Shown: one piece after another, positions 45,546 through 56,677 of the stretch
Numbering within the stretch: the first letter of the stretch is position 1
Layout: every line of letters starts with the position of its first letter
DNA from: Periconia sp. R9002
Taxonomy: Eukaryota; Ascomycota; Dothideomycetes; Pleosporales; Periconiaceae
Assembly (NCBI GenBank): GCA_023627715.1
Contig: JAMAHW010000019.1
Span: 42,749-106,748 of the forward strand
Length of the DNA: 64,000 nt
Direction: 5' to 3'
The notes under the pieces: model-generated
What the model was told of the DNA's origin: nothing
The model's database searches: none
What the model saw: only the letters and a program-made list of their open reading frames with translations
Position numbers and translations under genes: made by a program

Positions 45546-47195
45546 TGAGATGGATGATGATGTTGGATGTCGGCACTTCACCTCGTGTGGTCAAGATCAT
45601 CGCATTGTGGCGTTAAAAGGTGGCGGTGCCCATCCAAGAACCCTTCCAACCAACATGACTAATCGATATCTTTGTCGGTTCCCCCATTCGACTCGATTCA
45701 ATTCCAGAACCATGTGAGTAAAACAACGCCGGATTATACGTGTTCAGTATGGGCCATGAGGTGTGGAACATACTGCATCAGGCAAAACCCTCAAATCTGT
45801 GTTCATTCGTATCTCTCATAGAACTTCCACTTTGGGTCGCACGGAGCAGTCAAATGCAAAACTGCCAGCCTCGCATGCTATGTACGCTGCCGATGATTTC
45901 CTCGTGGGCGAACTGCTCTTTGTTCACATGGCGGTGTTTTTCTTCAATATATGTGTGGTACCATTCGCTCACCACTAGGACGTCCAGCCACTCTCTTTCA
46001 GACCAGATCAACTTTGGTATGTACCTGTTCTCTATCAACGTCTTTGTTGCCAAAGCGGGTCAGGTCTAGCAAACGAGGAAAGAGAAACCCAGGCCCAGTT
46101 CTGTCTGCCCTATGCATGTCTCGCCCGATCGAGCATTACAACGAGATAGTCAGCGAACGATCGCCGGCCTCGACCTTCGCCTAAATTCGATCATCCAATC
46201 TACCCAGATCATTTACAACATCACCCAAAGCATCAAGAATCTCTGTCAGTGAGGTAATGCACTCCTTTTCCCTGTCGTGTATTGGATTTGGCAGGACTCG
46301 GGGCCATCGTAATCTCCCCGTTGCAGTTGCAGAGAGCTGATCGTGATATAATTAAAAATGAGTGAGCAATATAACACCCATGCCACTTGTGAGACGTGAC
46401 AGGGCTTAGCAGCTACCAAGAACGAGCAGCTGTAGAAGCTGCGAGAAGGGGATCAATAGGTTTCACACGGCTGTAATCCCAGGGTCACACGAAACAAGGC
46501 AGTCTGTCTGTCGGACTACCGATGGAGCCATGCGACTGGTACCCTCCGGTTGGCTACATGATATATGCCTCTCTCGCCCGTAAGGATCAAGCATCATACT
46601 TGAAAGACATGATATGTTTGTAGGGGGCCACAGGGACGGGTATGCCATACGAAACAATGCCGATTGCCCTAGGGTCGTGAAAAGAGTTGACAACTTGACA
46701 GGCGATGATGCGGCTCAGTACGAGAAAGCGAAGGGCAATCAATATATCAGAGGGACGGGAAGACGAGGGGACGTACGAGATTGTCCGGGCGTGGACTGCG
46801 GATACGGAAAGTATGCAGAATGGGGTAGGTACTTAGGTAGACGATGCATGACAAAGGTTATGATGGAAAGGAGACAGGAGCAGCTACGCCACAGGCAACG
46901 GCAGCATTGTACAGGAGGATGGCGCACCGGCTGGTCCATGCCGTGGAGAGAGATTGGTAGGTAGTGGGTGGTGGAGGAAGTATGTGATGGATCATGGCGA
47001 TGATAATGGCCGGCGGCGCAATGGCCCAGTGCGTACGGTATCGTTGTTGTGTTTGGCATGGGGAAACGAACGGGCGCAAGGGAGATGGCATGCATGGAGG
47101 CAGGCATGATTTGCAGCGTGTTTGGACAGGCGCATTTCTTGGAAGATTGCAATCTGGCGAGAGTGGTGTGTTCTCTGACTCTCTGGGGAGGTTGA

Positions 47196-47381
47196 AGATA
47201 AGGTGGATAGGGCGTTGTAGGCTACGGCCCAATGGGGGAGTAGCGTTTCGAGCTAGGGACGGGGATTGCTGCCGGGGTACTGATAAGAGGAGGGCAGGGG
47301 TCATTCCAAAGTCACTCACGGTTTCTGATAATATCAAATGATTTGAATGATGAGTATGTAGGTACCTGGCAGAGAAGATAA
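47196..47381 (+). promoter_or_regulatory. Cluster of four HGATAR (GATA-factor) motifs
   Basis: AGATAAG at 47196, TGATAAG at 47281, TGATAA at 47326 and AGATAA at 47376, all on the plus strand. AreA/Gln3-type GATA factors activate ammonium transporters when preferred nitrogen is scarce. About one such site would be expected by chance in 186 bp over both strands, and the cluster is 1.0-1.2 kb above the start, so regulation is plausible but unproven. Confidence 0.35.
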
Positions 47382-47382
47382 T

Positions 47383-47415
47383 CTACCTACCTACCTACCT
47401 ACCTACCTACCTACC
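47383..47415. repeat. CTAC tetranucleotide microsatellite
   Basis: About eight tandem CTAC units upstream of the ammonium transporter. Composition overlaps that of the TACCTAGGTA palindromes scattered in other spacers. Confidence 0.85.
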
Positions 47416-48419
47416 GTTGTTGTGGTGCAAGGAAAAGCGGCGAGGAGCGAAGGCTTGCTTGGTCTGGTTGCTTTTTCGGGCTTGATTGTTTATTGATGGC
47501 TGGTGGCTCTCCATGTGCAACTGAGTTGGTCGGCTGGCGCATGTGACTGGGAACATGGAACGGCCACCTCGTCAACGTCGCACACCCACTTGAAGCATAC
47601 ATGTGTAGGTAGGCATGTACATGCAGATGGGGAAGCAATGCGAAAAGTACGACGAGCAAAGATGCAAGAAAAAGGGAAGTGGGTGGGTGTATCAAAACAC
47701 ATGGTGGCATCGTGATGGGCATGGCATGCCGCGCCCCCCAAGGGTCCATCCCACGGCCGTGGTTCGCTTTGGGGCTTGGCTCGGCGAGGCATTGGCTGAC
47801 GGCCCGTATTTGTCGACAATGCTCGTGCAAAGCGAGGGACAAGCAGAGGATCCAGATCATCATCATCCTGTCTTGGGCCCCAATGTCCGCCCTGCAGCAG
47901 CTGCTTACTACTCTGAACTGTACTATTCCATGCCCCTAGGTACTACTTACTACCTAGTAACTTACCTAGCTCAGTCTCCCAACCATCCCGTACATACTTA
48001 TACATAGATACATGGTCCCTGCCCTGCATCCGTCTCACCCACCCTCCTCCCTCCTCTACCGCGACTCCATTTCTCGCTGCCCTCTTGCTGCCCTCCCGCT
48101 TTATATACCCCCTTCTCCACGCCCCGCCGCCCCCCGACTTGTCGAAAGCCTCCACTCTGCTCCCTAATCGTCTTCGTCTGTACCCAGAGTCCTCCAACCT
48201 TGGAATGTGATTTGGGCTTCCTCGCCGCCCGGCCTCATCATTCCGTCCATTCATTGATTCTCACTCTTTTTCCTCCTAATCCTGCCATTGACTCCCCCTT
48301 TATACCACCCGCCCGTCCTAACCATTCTACCTTAATTCTGCTCCGCTAAACCCTCGTTTCGTTGCACAAGAAGAAGAAATAAAAAAAGAAGGAAACCAGA
48401 GAGAGAAAGTATCATCATC

Positions 48420-50259
48420 ATGGATCCAACCATACCCTTGGAGCCTTTCGCGAACACCACCCTCGCTACCGGTGGAGACTCCAAAGACTACAATCTTAAC
48501 GTCTTCTACAATGTAAATACCATTCTCTCCATCCACCAAAGCGGTAGAGCGCCACTAACTCATTCAGGCTGGCGATATCGCGTGGATGCTTACCTCCACC
48601 GCGCTCGTGCTTCTCATGATTCCCGGCGTAGGGTACGCCTACCCCCCTCCCACCCACACGACCTTGATGCGCAATTCCGACTAATCCTGCTATAGTTTCT
48701 TTTACTCTGGCCTTGCCCGAAGAAAATCCGCTCTATCCCTACTATGGCTCTCTGTCATGTCTACTGCGGTTGTGTCTTTCCAATGGTTTTTCTGGGGTTA
48801 TTCCTTGGCTTTCTCCCACAACGCCGGAAAGTTCATTGGCGCACTTGACAACTTCGGGTTAAAGGGTGTACTCGCAGCTCCGTCAGTCGGAAGCCCTCGC
48901 ATTCCCGATATCCTGTTTTGCCTGTACCAGGGCATGTTCGCCGCCATCACGTAAGTTACTGATCCCGTTGTACAAGGCAAGATTGCGCTGTGACATGGTG
49001 GTACCATCATCGATCATCGGCTTCTTCCGGGCCATATCCTGCTGTGCACATGAGCTTACTTGTTTACAGCGTTGCCTTGGCCGTAGGTGCTGTTGCCGAA
49101 CGTGGTCGAATGCTCCCCTGTATCATCTACATGTTTGTTTGGACCACCATCATCTATGACCCTATCGCATGTTGGACATGGAACCCTCAAGGTTGGGTTT
49201 TCAAGAAAGGCGGCCTCGACTTCGCTGGTGGCACTCCTGTCCATATCTCATCCGGCTGTGCTGCTCTCGCTTACTCTTACATGCTTGGGAAGCGAAGGGG
49301 TCACGGCACGCAGGAACTCAACTACCGCCCACACAACGTCACCCATATCGTTACCGGTACCGTGTTTCTATGGGTGGGCTGGTTTGGATTCAACGCCGGT
49401 TCTGCTCTCTCTGCCAATCTACGCGCCGTCATGGCAGCTATCGTCACAAACCTTGCAGCCTGCGTCGGAGGAATCACCTGGTGCTTGGTGGACTACCGAT
49501 TGGAGGGCAAGTGGTCAACCGTAGGTTTCTGCAGCGGCGTCATCGCGGGACTCGTTGCCATCACCCCTGGGTCTGGATTCGTGCCTGCGTGGGCTGCCGT
49601 TGTTTTTGGTGTTTGTGGAGGCATCTTTTGCAACTATGCTACGAAGCTTAAGTATTTCTTGCGCTGCGACGACGCACTCGACATTTTCGCTGTTCATGGT
49701 GTTGGTGGGTTCGTTGGCAATATCCTGACTGCCTTTTTCGCCGCGTAAGTGATGCAAACTGGAAGGTTCGCATTTACCAGCTGACATTTTTTCTTCTCTT
49801 CAGGGATTACATTGCTCATCTTGATGGCTACACTGTCATCCCTGGTGGATTTTTGAATCACAACTGGATTCAACTTGGCTACCAACTGGCTGACTCCGTC
49901 ACCGGCGCTGCATATTCATTTGCCGGAACCTGCCTAATCCTTGGCTGTCTTGATCTCATTGGAAAAGTCCTTCCTGTGTTCAAGCTCCGCGCTAGTGAAG
50001 AGGAAGAGGTTTTGGGTATTGACGACGTCGAAATTGGCGAGTTTGCCGTGAGTGTCATTCCACCGCTACATTGTTATTGGGCTGACAAATGCAGTATGAC
50101 TACGTTGAACTTACCCGTGACGTTCAAATCCCCGACGAGGTTGATGAAGGTCTTTCAACTCACTCCCTTGAGCAGCATGCTTCCGCCATGGGGACGCATG
50201 AGAAGACTCAGTCGGTTGATTCCTCCAATCAGCTTGCCGAATGGGCTCATCGTGCATAG
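48420..50259 (+). CDS. Ammonium transporter of the Mep/Amt family
   Basis: Six exons: 48420-48512, 48568-48632, 48696-48950, 49070-49744, 49804-50047 and 50095-50259; 498 aa. Eleven membrane spans are expected. Family landmarks visible: [32 protein letters not shown] split by two introns, the PxxHISSG-type segment GGTPVHISSGCAAL with the first pore His, the Phe-rich gate region (FQWFFWGYSLAFS), and the second pore His in DIFAVHGVGGFVGN. It imports ammonium across the plasma membrane. The cytosolic C-terminus (from about residue 415) has the GxDDxEIGE-like regulatory sequence LGIDDVEIGEFAYDYVEL, split by the last intron, and then a Ser/His-rich tail. High similarity to MepA/Mep2-type proteins; whether it is a transceptor cannot be told. 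Divergent from SSK2, with GATA motifs upstream. Confidence 0.94.
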
Positions 50260-51011
50260 TGTATTGAATTCTCCTTCTCATCTGAAATTTAGCGCTCGTT
50301 TTATACCATTTTGCCCTTCTTGGAGGGACTGTAATGCACCATCTTATCGGGATCATGTTTCAGGCTATTTTGAAAGGCACTCGCGAAAAGCATCAGAGAC
50401 CAAGACCTGGTGAGGGATATGGAGAAGGAGAGTTACACCTCGTGGAACTTCTCTTTTCACTCGATCCAGCTTGAACTTAGTATGTGTATGTATCCAACAT
50501 GAGTTTGTATATATCGTTCGCTACTGTCAATTGGGGGAGGAAACGGTTTCCTTCTCTATATGTATAATCAATTCTTTACTCGCCATACCTTATTACGACC
50601 CAAACGACATTGAAAGTATCGCGCAATTTCAGACCATCGTACAAAGCTTGAACAGCGTTTTCCTGTTTCTCGCCGGAAACGACAGTTCTTGTAGAGAGTA
50701 AAGATCTTTTCATGTACAGCCCAGCATCAATCAAATTACCATATTCCGAACTGTGAAGAGCGTGCACTTAGTATGAATCAAGTGAAACAGCTCGGTGATT
50801 TTTACAAAATAAAGCCAATAATTTCTGATGAGGTAAGCTGGATGCCAAGCAACGCAAGCAAGGATCAAGCGACATCACACCTCTTTGCTGCACTCACCGT
50901 AGAGCGAGACCGCGGTATTACGACCTCATATAAATACCCAACGCATCAAACAGACATCACGCTGATACTGTTTGCTCTGTACCATTCTGGCAAATCAAGT
51001 CGTCTTTCGCA
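50260..51011. other. Spacer between ammonium transporter and EMC5
   Basis: About 750 bp; both neighbours read to the right. No gene recognised; it contains the transporter terminator region and the EMC5 promoter. Confidence 0.5.
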
Positions 51012-51510
51012 ATGGCCATCCTTGGAACGACCCTCAACACAATCGGTCTCATTTTCCTAACTCACGCGTAAGTTCTCTTTGGTTTCTAGTCCCACCAGAA
51101 ACCTCCAAGATGATGCCATATACATGATCTATTGCTAATGGCGGACCGATAGTGTCTATTCCGCTCACGAGCACACTGCCACCTTTGCACATGCGCCGCT
51201 CCCGCTCGACATTTCCATTGAGCTCCTTGTATCGATTCTCGTACTTTCAACCGGAATTGTGATATCATCGCCGCAACTAAAACCCATACAATGGGCTAAG
51301 TGGTCCGGGAAAATGCAGCGTGAGGGCAGACAAGGAGATGGCCGCTGGACGAAGGAGGGTGAGGAGATTGTGACCGAAAACGATCCGTATGCATTTATTG
51401 GTCTAGATGCTGGCTTTGGTGGGAATGCAGAGGGTCGAAGGGGTTTCTGGGATGTCAGGGCTAAGAGGAGAGAATATACCGAGTGGGTGAAATCTGGGGG
51501 TAAGAATTAG
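51012..51510 (+). CDS. EMC5: EMC5/MMgT subunit of the ER membrane protein complex
   Basis: Two exons, 51012-51067 and 51153-51510 (85 bp intron), 137 aa. Exon 1 encodes a first membrane span (LGTTLNTIGLIFLTHA) and the join gives THAVYSAHEH, the hallmark of the family; the second span is ISIELLVSILVLSTGIVISS. The hydrophilic tail ends with the WDVRAKRREYTEW segment. EMC5 is a core subunit of the ER membrane complex that inserts tail-anchored and multipass proteins; the alternative name, membrane magnesium transporter, reflects earlier transport studies. The start is the only ATG that gives the family N-terminus. Confidence 0.9.
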
Positions 51511-51747
51511 TCGTGAGTTGTTCACGATATTAATCATTCACCATGGACACATTTCAAAGCGCAGGTTGTGGCACTGGTCAGCGGAGAAAGTCACATAATG
51601 GATGTTATGAAGATTATGATCTACGGAAATATTCCTTCACCACCTAGAAGCAATGCCCAGTATCTTCCTCGAGGCCATTTACCCCTCCGGTAGGCTTTTG
51701 AAAGATACACTCTTCTGTTATCCTTTTACCGTTCGGCGTGGTCATGA

Positions 51748-52620
51748 TTACGTATCTCCAGTCATCTTCTCTACGGCCTTTGATCCACAAGTGTGCGTTC
51801 TGCAAGTTTTACATTCGTTCTGTGACGCAACATAATCTCCCACATAGGTATCGAGACCTCGCTTCTCTGCGCCATCTTTTTTCACGTCAATACCAGATAC
51901 CCACCACACGGCAGCCGAGATAATATCCATGACAAGCTCAATCTCCTCTTGGTTTCTTGGGGCATAAATCAACATGAACTCGCGTGGAACAAATCTTCTG
52001 CACCATCCACCCCTCGCCAGCGGGTGACGCTCGCCCCAGCCCTTCTCCAGGATGATTTTGGCATCTGCAGGGTGCAACGTCATATGCATAGATCCATCAG
52101 AAGGGTGTGCGTGGCATATCTCCCCACCGCAGGTACGCGTGATGGGCTCGCTGGAGAAGATGCCAGAGCTGTTCTTTTCAAAGCAGCTTGTACGCTCAAG
52201 CAAAGAGTTTGCGGGGTCATTAATCAGCCTTCGCATCCCCGCAACAAGGCCATTATACACATCCATCGAAGACTTCTCTGTTCGCTGTCGCTGCGGCGCT
52301 ATACCCTGTACCAATGGGCGCTTGCCTGCTCGTGCAGGGACGGACGACAGGTACCCCTTTTGAGGCCGAAAGTGAGGAGGGATAGGAAGGGGTCTGAGTG
52401 GATCTCGTAGACAGACCAACGACAGGAGCTTGATCTTCATGTAGCCAAAGGGTGTCGCGGGAGTTCCGCCGGGGCCGAGACTAAGAAAGGCGTGGTAGTC
52501 GTTGCGGATATAGTACAGTGTGACCACAGGTAGGAGGATGGATGCCAGAGCCACGGACAAGCTGTACAAATCCATTCCAACCGAAATTTTTGCATGATCC
52601 ATGGTGACCATGACGAGCAT
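51748..52620 (-). CDS. DUF5519 ('luciferase-domain') protein with N-terminal membrane anchor
   Basis: Single exon of up to 290 aa from the ATG at 52620 (a later ATG at 52602 is also possible). A membrane span (LYSLSVALASILLPVVTLYYI) is followed by the family linker LSLGPGGTPATPFGYMK. The conserved C-terminal half has the DUF5519 signatures: TSCFEKNSSGIF, a GGEICHAHPSDGSMHMTLHP block with two clustered His, and WGERHPLARGGWCRRFVPREFMLIYAPRN. Despite the domain name, no light-producing activity is established for these fungal proteins, and none is claimed. The last ~35 residues (Cys/Lys-rich) diverge and may reflect a missed 3' intron. It is convergent with EMC5 across 237 bp. Confidence 0.8.
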   Translation of the reverse strand: MLVMVTMDHAKISVGMDLYSLSVALASILLPVVTLYYIRNDYHAFLSLGPGGTPATPFGYMKIKLLSLVCLRDPLRPLPIPPHFRPQKGYLSSVPARAGKRPLVQGIAPQRQRTEKSSMDVYNGLVAGMRRLINDPANSLLERTSCFEKNSSGIFSSEPITRTCGGEICHAHPSDGSMHMTLHPADAKIILEKGWGERHPLARGGWCRRFVPREFMLIYAPRNQEEIELVMDIISAAVWWVSGIDVKKDGAEKRGLDTYVGDYVASQNECKTCRTHTCGSKAVEKMTGDT

Positions 52621-54314
52621 TAAGTAGAAAAGGCGTATAGCGTATCGTAAGGAGCGTAGAGGACGAATTGTTTGGGTTGACGGTGAAAAAGCAAGGAATA
52701 AAATGACTCCCAATTGGAAATTTGGGGTTTGAATAAATCAAGAACTTCCCGATCGACACTGGGAATTGCCCGCGGAAACTATCAGTGTTGGGTCAAGTGT
52801 AGCCCGCGGGGGATCCTGCAGTGAGGTACAGATGTACGAGCACAGACGGAAAGAGTACGTCGTGCCGTGTGCCCCCAAAAAAATGTATATAGCAGGCGTA
52901 CTGAGGCCCTTGTAGGGTGACGTTCAAGGCCCACACAGAAGCAGCCTGTCGTGGCTAAAGAAGCGGGGAAAATAGGATTTGAGGGCTACAATGTCTTGGT
53001 GCAACTGCCCTTGGGAGCTCACTTTTGGCTTTAGGTTTGAAGTTGAGACTAGCTATGTGAGGGGGAAATGACGACCTATTTATGCAATTGGGAATTGGTG
53101 TCGGTGGTCCAAACGATACCATCGTCAGTTTCTTGGCTGCTAGCATTGTTATTACCTAGTTGGTTCCGAGTACACGTTTGAAGCCAACACAGCAGGCCCG
53201 AGCCTCTGGGGATGAAGAGACAAGAGACTGGTTCGTTGGCGCGAGGCACCACGCAGGGCATTCGTTAGTCTTTCCTGATGCTGAAAGAGGCAAGCAAAAG
53301 ATAGCATGCATGGTGATAATGGTCCGCACGTTACTGCTGGGGGGTAAGCATTGCGAACGCGCTGCAGGGACAGTCACTCGAAAAGATCAACAGGCGATTT
53401 ATTAGAAAGTTAGCATCAGCTGAAGTGTGCATAGATTGATTTGTCGTATTCCCGTCACGCTACTATTTTACACTACTACTGTTACTATGTACATGTGCCT
53501 ATATATGTATATGGTAGAACTACCAATGCAGCAAAACGGAATCTTGAAATCATTCATTCCCTCCTCAGACATGGCACTAGGTAAAGGCCTTTTCGAATTA
53601 CATGAATGCATGTTCTCTCGCGTTCTCCTTCCTCCGCTGCGTCTGCAACGTCGACATGTGCCTTTCTTCGCCCAAGAAACTGACGTAATACGTAGCAAGA
53701 GTCAAGGCGTGCAGATCGTGATGGGAAGGCACTAGCACAGTCTGTCCATGCGTGATGTCTGGTGACAGACTCGGGAAAACAGGTGTAACGTATGATTTTC
53801 GTCACACCGTATTTTCTTTTGGGCGTGCCGTACCGACAAGAGTGCGTTTGATGCTCTGCGTAGCAGCTAGCTAGCTACTTATCTTCGTATGTACCTCCGA
53901 GGGCCATGCACTCGACGTTGACTCAGCTGTTCACGCACATATTGCCTTCATTGGGACGCCTTCAGCCATTTCGTTTATCTGTTCTCGAAATCGTTAAAGC
54001 TCACCATGTAAACGAACCGTGGGTGAACCCATACCCGGCCAATCAACATGCGACAGATCAGAAAGAATCTCATCGCTCCACGTCAGGCGCAAACTGCAGC
54101 CGTTGCTCGTCACTCTCGTTCCACATTCCTGCAACAGCGCATTCACGAAGACAGACTACCATTGGATTCTCGGACCACCAACTGAGTAGTACTACAAGCT
54201 GCTCAGCGTCAATAGCCGCCGACTCTTCATAATTCCATTGCGTCCAACACACCCTTCTAAATTGCCCCTTCACGTGGCTTTCTGAAGTATTGTACAGTCT
54301 ACAGTGATTTTTTT
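52621..54314. other. Spacer between DUF5519 gene and SAS10
   Basis: About 1.7 kb. Short opposing frames (53427-53735 plus, 53906-54232 plus, 54070-54273 minus) shadow each other and resemble nothing known. Composition is ordinary. No repeats of note. Confidence 0.45.
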
Positions 54315-56342
54315 TTAGAGTTTCCTGCTTCTTACCAAGCCCTTTTTGATACCCGTCAACTCGCCACCATACGCTGCAGCGCCACTTGCCCGTTTGCTCG
54401 CGTCAAACACAGGCTTCATGCTCTTCAACTTCTTTTTCTTTGCCTCAAACGCCAATCGCTTCTTAAGTCTGGGGTTTCTCACACTCTTCTTACGGTGTGG
54501 CGTGAGACCCTTGTTCTTCTCAATAGCATAGGTGATTTGGCGACGACCGTCCTCGCCGATAATCTCTTCGGGGACGACAACACCACCTTCTTTGGCGGCT
54601 AGGGCATAAGCGGCTGCACGATCGAGTTTCGACTGTTTCTTGGCTGTGCTGCGTGCGGCGACCATGTCGTAGTAACCTTCAGCATCTTCCAGGTCCTTGT
54701 CCGGTAATTCCCCGTCGTTATTATCAGAGCTGTCGTCACCCTCGCCGAGAGGTACCCCTGGTCCCTTGTCGATGCTCTGGCCCTTCTTCTCTGCTAGCGC
54801 CTGTAAGCGTGCCTGTCGGTCCTTCAAACGCTCGCGGTGAGGAACGTCCGCATCGCCGCCATAGTCTTTGCCGGCAGCATCTCGTTTATTAGCTTTTTGC
54901 GTGATTTGAGATGTATAAAAGCGAAGAGATTTCTTCTTCCTGGCCTTCTCCGCAAGCTCGTGGGCCGTTAGTTCCGTTTCTTCGCCAAAATCCGAGTCTT
55001 CCGGATTAAGGAGGTTCAGCTTAGACGTCTCAACCTTCTTTGTCCTCTTCTTGGCGGCTTTACGTGCATTTGCATCTGTGAGGGTCGCTAAAGATGCAAG
55101 CTCTTGTTCAGTCTTGCGTAGTTTCTCAGCGCGACGTGCATCCGATTTGGCCTTGGCGGCTTCCGCAGCACGCTGTGATTTGCTCTTTCTAGCTTTCGTA
55201 TCCTTGCTGTCTAGAATGGAAGACTCCTCGAGACCAGATACTGGCGATGCTTCTTCAATGAGAGAAAGGTCATCGGCATATGATGCTTCTACCATGGGAT
55301 CTGCTACTGGTAGACTCTCTACTTTGGCCCAGATTTTTTGGCATTTGAGCAGACTTTCCATGACAGGGTGATCGTGAAGTTCGGCAGGGTCCATGGCGAT
55401 GGGTGAGGATTCAACATCATTGGCCGCAGACCCCAAAATCGCAAAATACATTGATATAGCGGCAAGATAGGTTGCACACGCACGATATTTGACCACTGCA
55501 ATAGGCGTAGGTTGGGTTGTTCGAGTATTGCTTCCTGATTTAGTAACTCGCGAATTTATCAAACGTGCCGCAGCATTCGCGGCGGCAGCAAGCTCATCAT
55601 GCAGAGGTTGGAGCCTTAAAAATTCGCTAGCGAGGTGTTCGAATTCCGGATATCGAGTCCGAAGTATCTTGAGTTTCTCTGCATCTGAAAGATCGGCTGG
55701 AATGTGCCATTTGGGCAGGACTTCGCTAACGACACCTGTATCTGTCTCCTGTTGACCCTCGCGACCTAACCACTCATCTTGATCAAATGCATAGTCAGCA
55801 GCAGTCATGGCCAGTAGCTGTTTCTTCTGAATGCGTTTGGCTTCTGCCTCTTCATCCAGAGCATCCTGTTCAGTCTCGATCGCATCGGCATTGTAGTAGT
55901 CCTTCTTAGACGGACCCCAGCCGTCATCGTCTGCGTCCTCATCCTCAATGTAATGTCTACTTGCGTCATGGTCGTCTTGTTCAGGATTGTCATTGCTATT
56001 GTCGTCGCTGCTGGGTTCTTCATCATCATCGTCAAGGCCGCGGTGATCGAGGACTTCTTCATCCGATTGCTCAAGGAATTGGTCTGCGCGCGAAAAGTTA
56101 GAAATGGTATGGAAACGATACACAAGGGCGTGTGAAATCTTACCCGCTTCTTTCCATTTTCTTAGCCTTTTCGCAGCTGGGCCTTCATCAAGCAGGATTT
56201 TGTCGCGATTGATATGAAATTCATCTTCGGAATCAGCAACGTCTTGATATGTCTCGATTGCCAATTTGGCATCATCGTCGTGAGTTTCGGTCGCTGCTGA
56301 CGACTGGCCATAGCGACCTCCAGCTTTCCTCTTTTTTCCCAT
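54315..56342 (-). CDS. UTP3: SAS10/UTP3 subunit of the small-subunit processome
   Basis: Two exons, 56342-56144 and 56083-54315, 655 aa. The N-terminus MGKKRKAGGRYG and an acidic region (about 60-140, with runs of Asp) are followed by WGPSKKDYYNAD, the Sas10/C1D helical domain (about 205-340), Lys/Ala-rich coiled segments, and the Sas10 C-terminal domain (ITYAIEKNKGLTPHRKKSVRNPRLK...GELTGIKKGLVRSRKL). It acts in the nucleolus in 18S rRNA maturation as part of the U3 snoRNP processome. The 60 bp intron (56084-56143, GTAAGA...CTAAC...GCAG) is frame-neutral with no stop; retention would add 20 residues. I prefer splicing because all three signals are good and it yields a cleaner join (KEADQFLEQSDEEVLD). 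It shares a 335 bp promoter with the divergent KSR1-like gene. Confidence 0.9.
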   Translation of the reverse strand: MGKKRKAGGRYGQSSAATETHDDDAKLAIETYQDVADSEDEFHINRDKILLDEGPAAKRLRKWKEAGKISHALVYRFHTISNFSRADQFLEQSDEEVLDHRGLDDDDEEPSSDDNSNDNPEQDDHDASRHYIEDEDADDDGWGPSKKDYYNADAIETEQDALDEEAEAKRIQKKQLLAMTAADYAFDQDEWLGREGQQETDTGVVSEVLPKWHIPADLSDAEKLKILRTRYPEFEHLASEFLRLQPLHDELAAAANAAARLINSRVTKSGSNTRTTQPTPIAVVKYRACATYLAAISMYFAILGSAANDVESSPIAMDPAELHDHPVMESLLKCQKIWAKVESLPVADPMVEASYADDLSLIEEASPVSGLEESSILDSKDTKARKSKSQRAAEAAKAKSDARRAEKLRKTEQELASLATLTDANARKAAKKRTKKVETSKLNLLNPEDSDFGEETELTAHELAEKARKKKSLRFYTSQITQKANKRDAAGKDYGGDADVPHRERLKDRQARLQALAEKKGQSIDKGPGVPLGEGDDSSDNNDGELPDKDLEDAEGYYDMVAARSTAKKQSKLDRAAAYALAAKEGGVVVPEEIIGEDGRRQITYAIEKNKGLTPHRKKSVRNPRLKKRLAFEAKKKKLKSMKPVFDASKRASGAAAYGGELTGIKKGLVRSRKL

Positions 56343-56677
56343 GGCGCGATCACTTGTCAGCAAAAGAGGTGGTGGAAAACTGCTTTCGACTATGGATTTT
56401 TTGCCCGCCACAATTTTGTTCCGAACGCTTGGCAGGCGCCCACGCTCGGGCCGCCGCAGTTGGCCATCAGCACCAACCAACCACGTTCTAGTGCTGGAAA
56501 TCCTCAGTAATCACTACGTACCTATTAGCATTCCCTTCGTAATCTTGTCCTTTCTTGTCACTTTCATGCTCCTGCTAATACACCTTAAATCATTAGCATG
56601 CAGAGTGCTGGGTAGTGTCTCGAGTATTTTCATTACCCACCACCTGGTCAGCTCTCACAAGTGCTCCACAACCTGAT
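56343..56677. promoter_or_regulatory. Divergent promoter of SAS10 and 3-ketodihydrosphingosine reductase
   Basis: 335 bp between two start codons facing apart, so both promoters must lie here unless the upstream leaders are very short. No specific factor site is called. Confidence 0.5.

Larger units (their letters stand above)
45546..48419. other. Longest intergenic region, divergent between SSK2 and the ammonium transporter
   Basis: About 2.9 kb. Overlapping open frames of 70-159 codons exist on both strands (for example 46614-46964 plus, 46858-47337 minus, 47411-47866 minus) but they shadow one another, are Cys/His/Arg/Pro-rich and match no family. Four HGATAR sites lie at 47196-47381, followed by a CTAC microsatellite (47383-47415). 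A long transcript leader, a non-coding RNA or an unrecognised gene are all possible. Confidence 0.45.

Noticed and set aside
46739..47337. Two overlapping Cys/His-rich frames in the SSK2-MEP spacer
   Set aside because: They shadow each other on the minus strand and mirror a plus-strand frame; there is no family similarity, splice extension or conserved start.
47383..47415. CTAC repeat as a telomere-like or CRISPR-like array
   Set aside because: Units are four bases with no spacers and differ from TTAGGG; it is an ordinary microsatellite.
47411..47866. 151-codon minus-strand frame upstream of the ammonium transporter
   Set aside because: Arises from GC-rich low-complexity sequence; no domain, no splice signals, and shadow frames exist on both strands.
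53427..54273. Opposed small frames in the spacer before SAS10
   Set aside because: Overlapping shadows with no similarity; no splice-supported model could be built.
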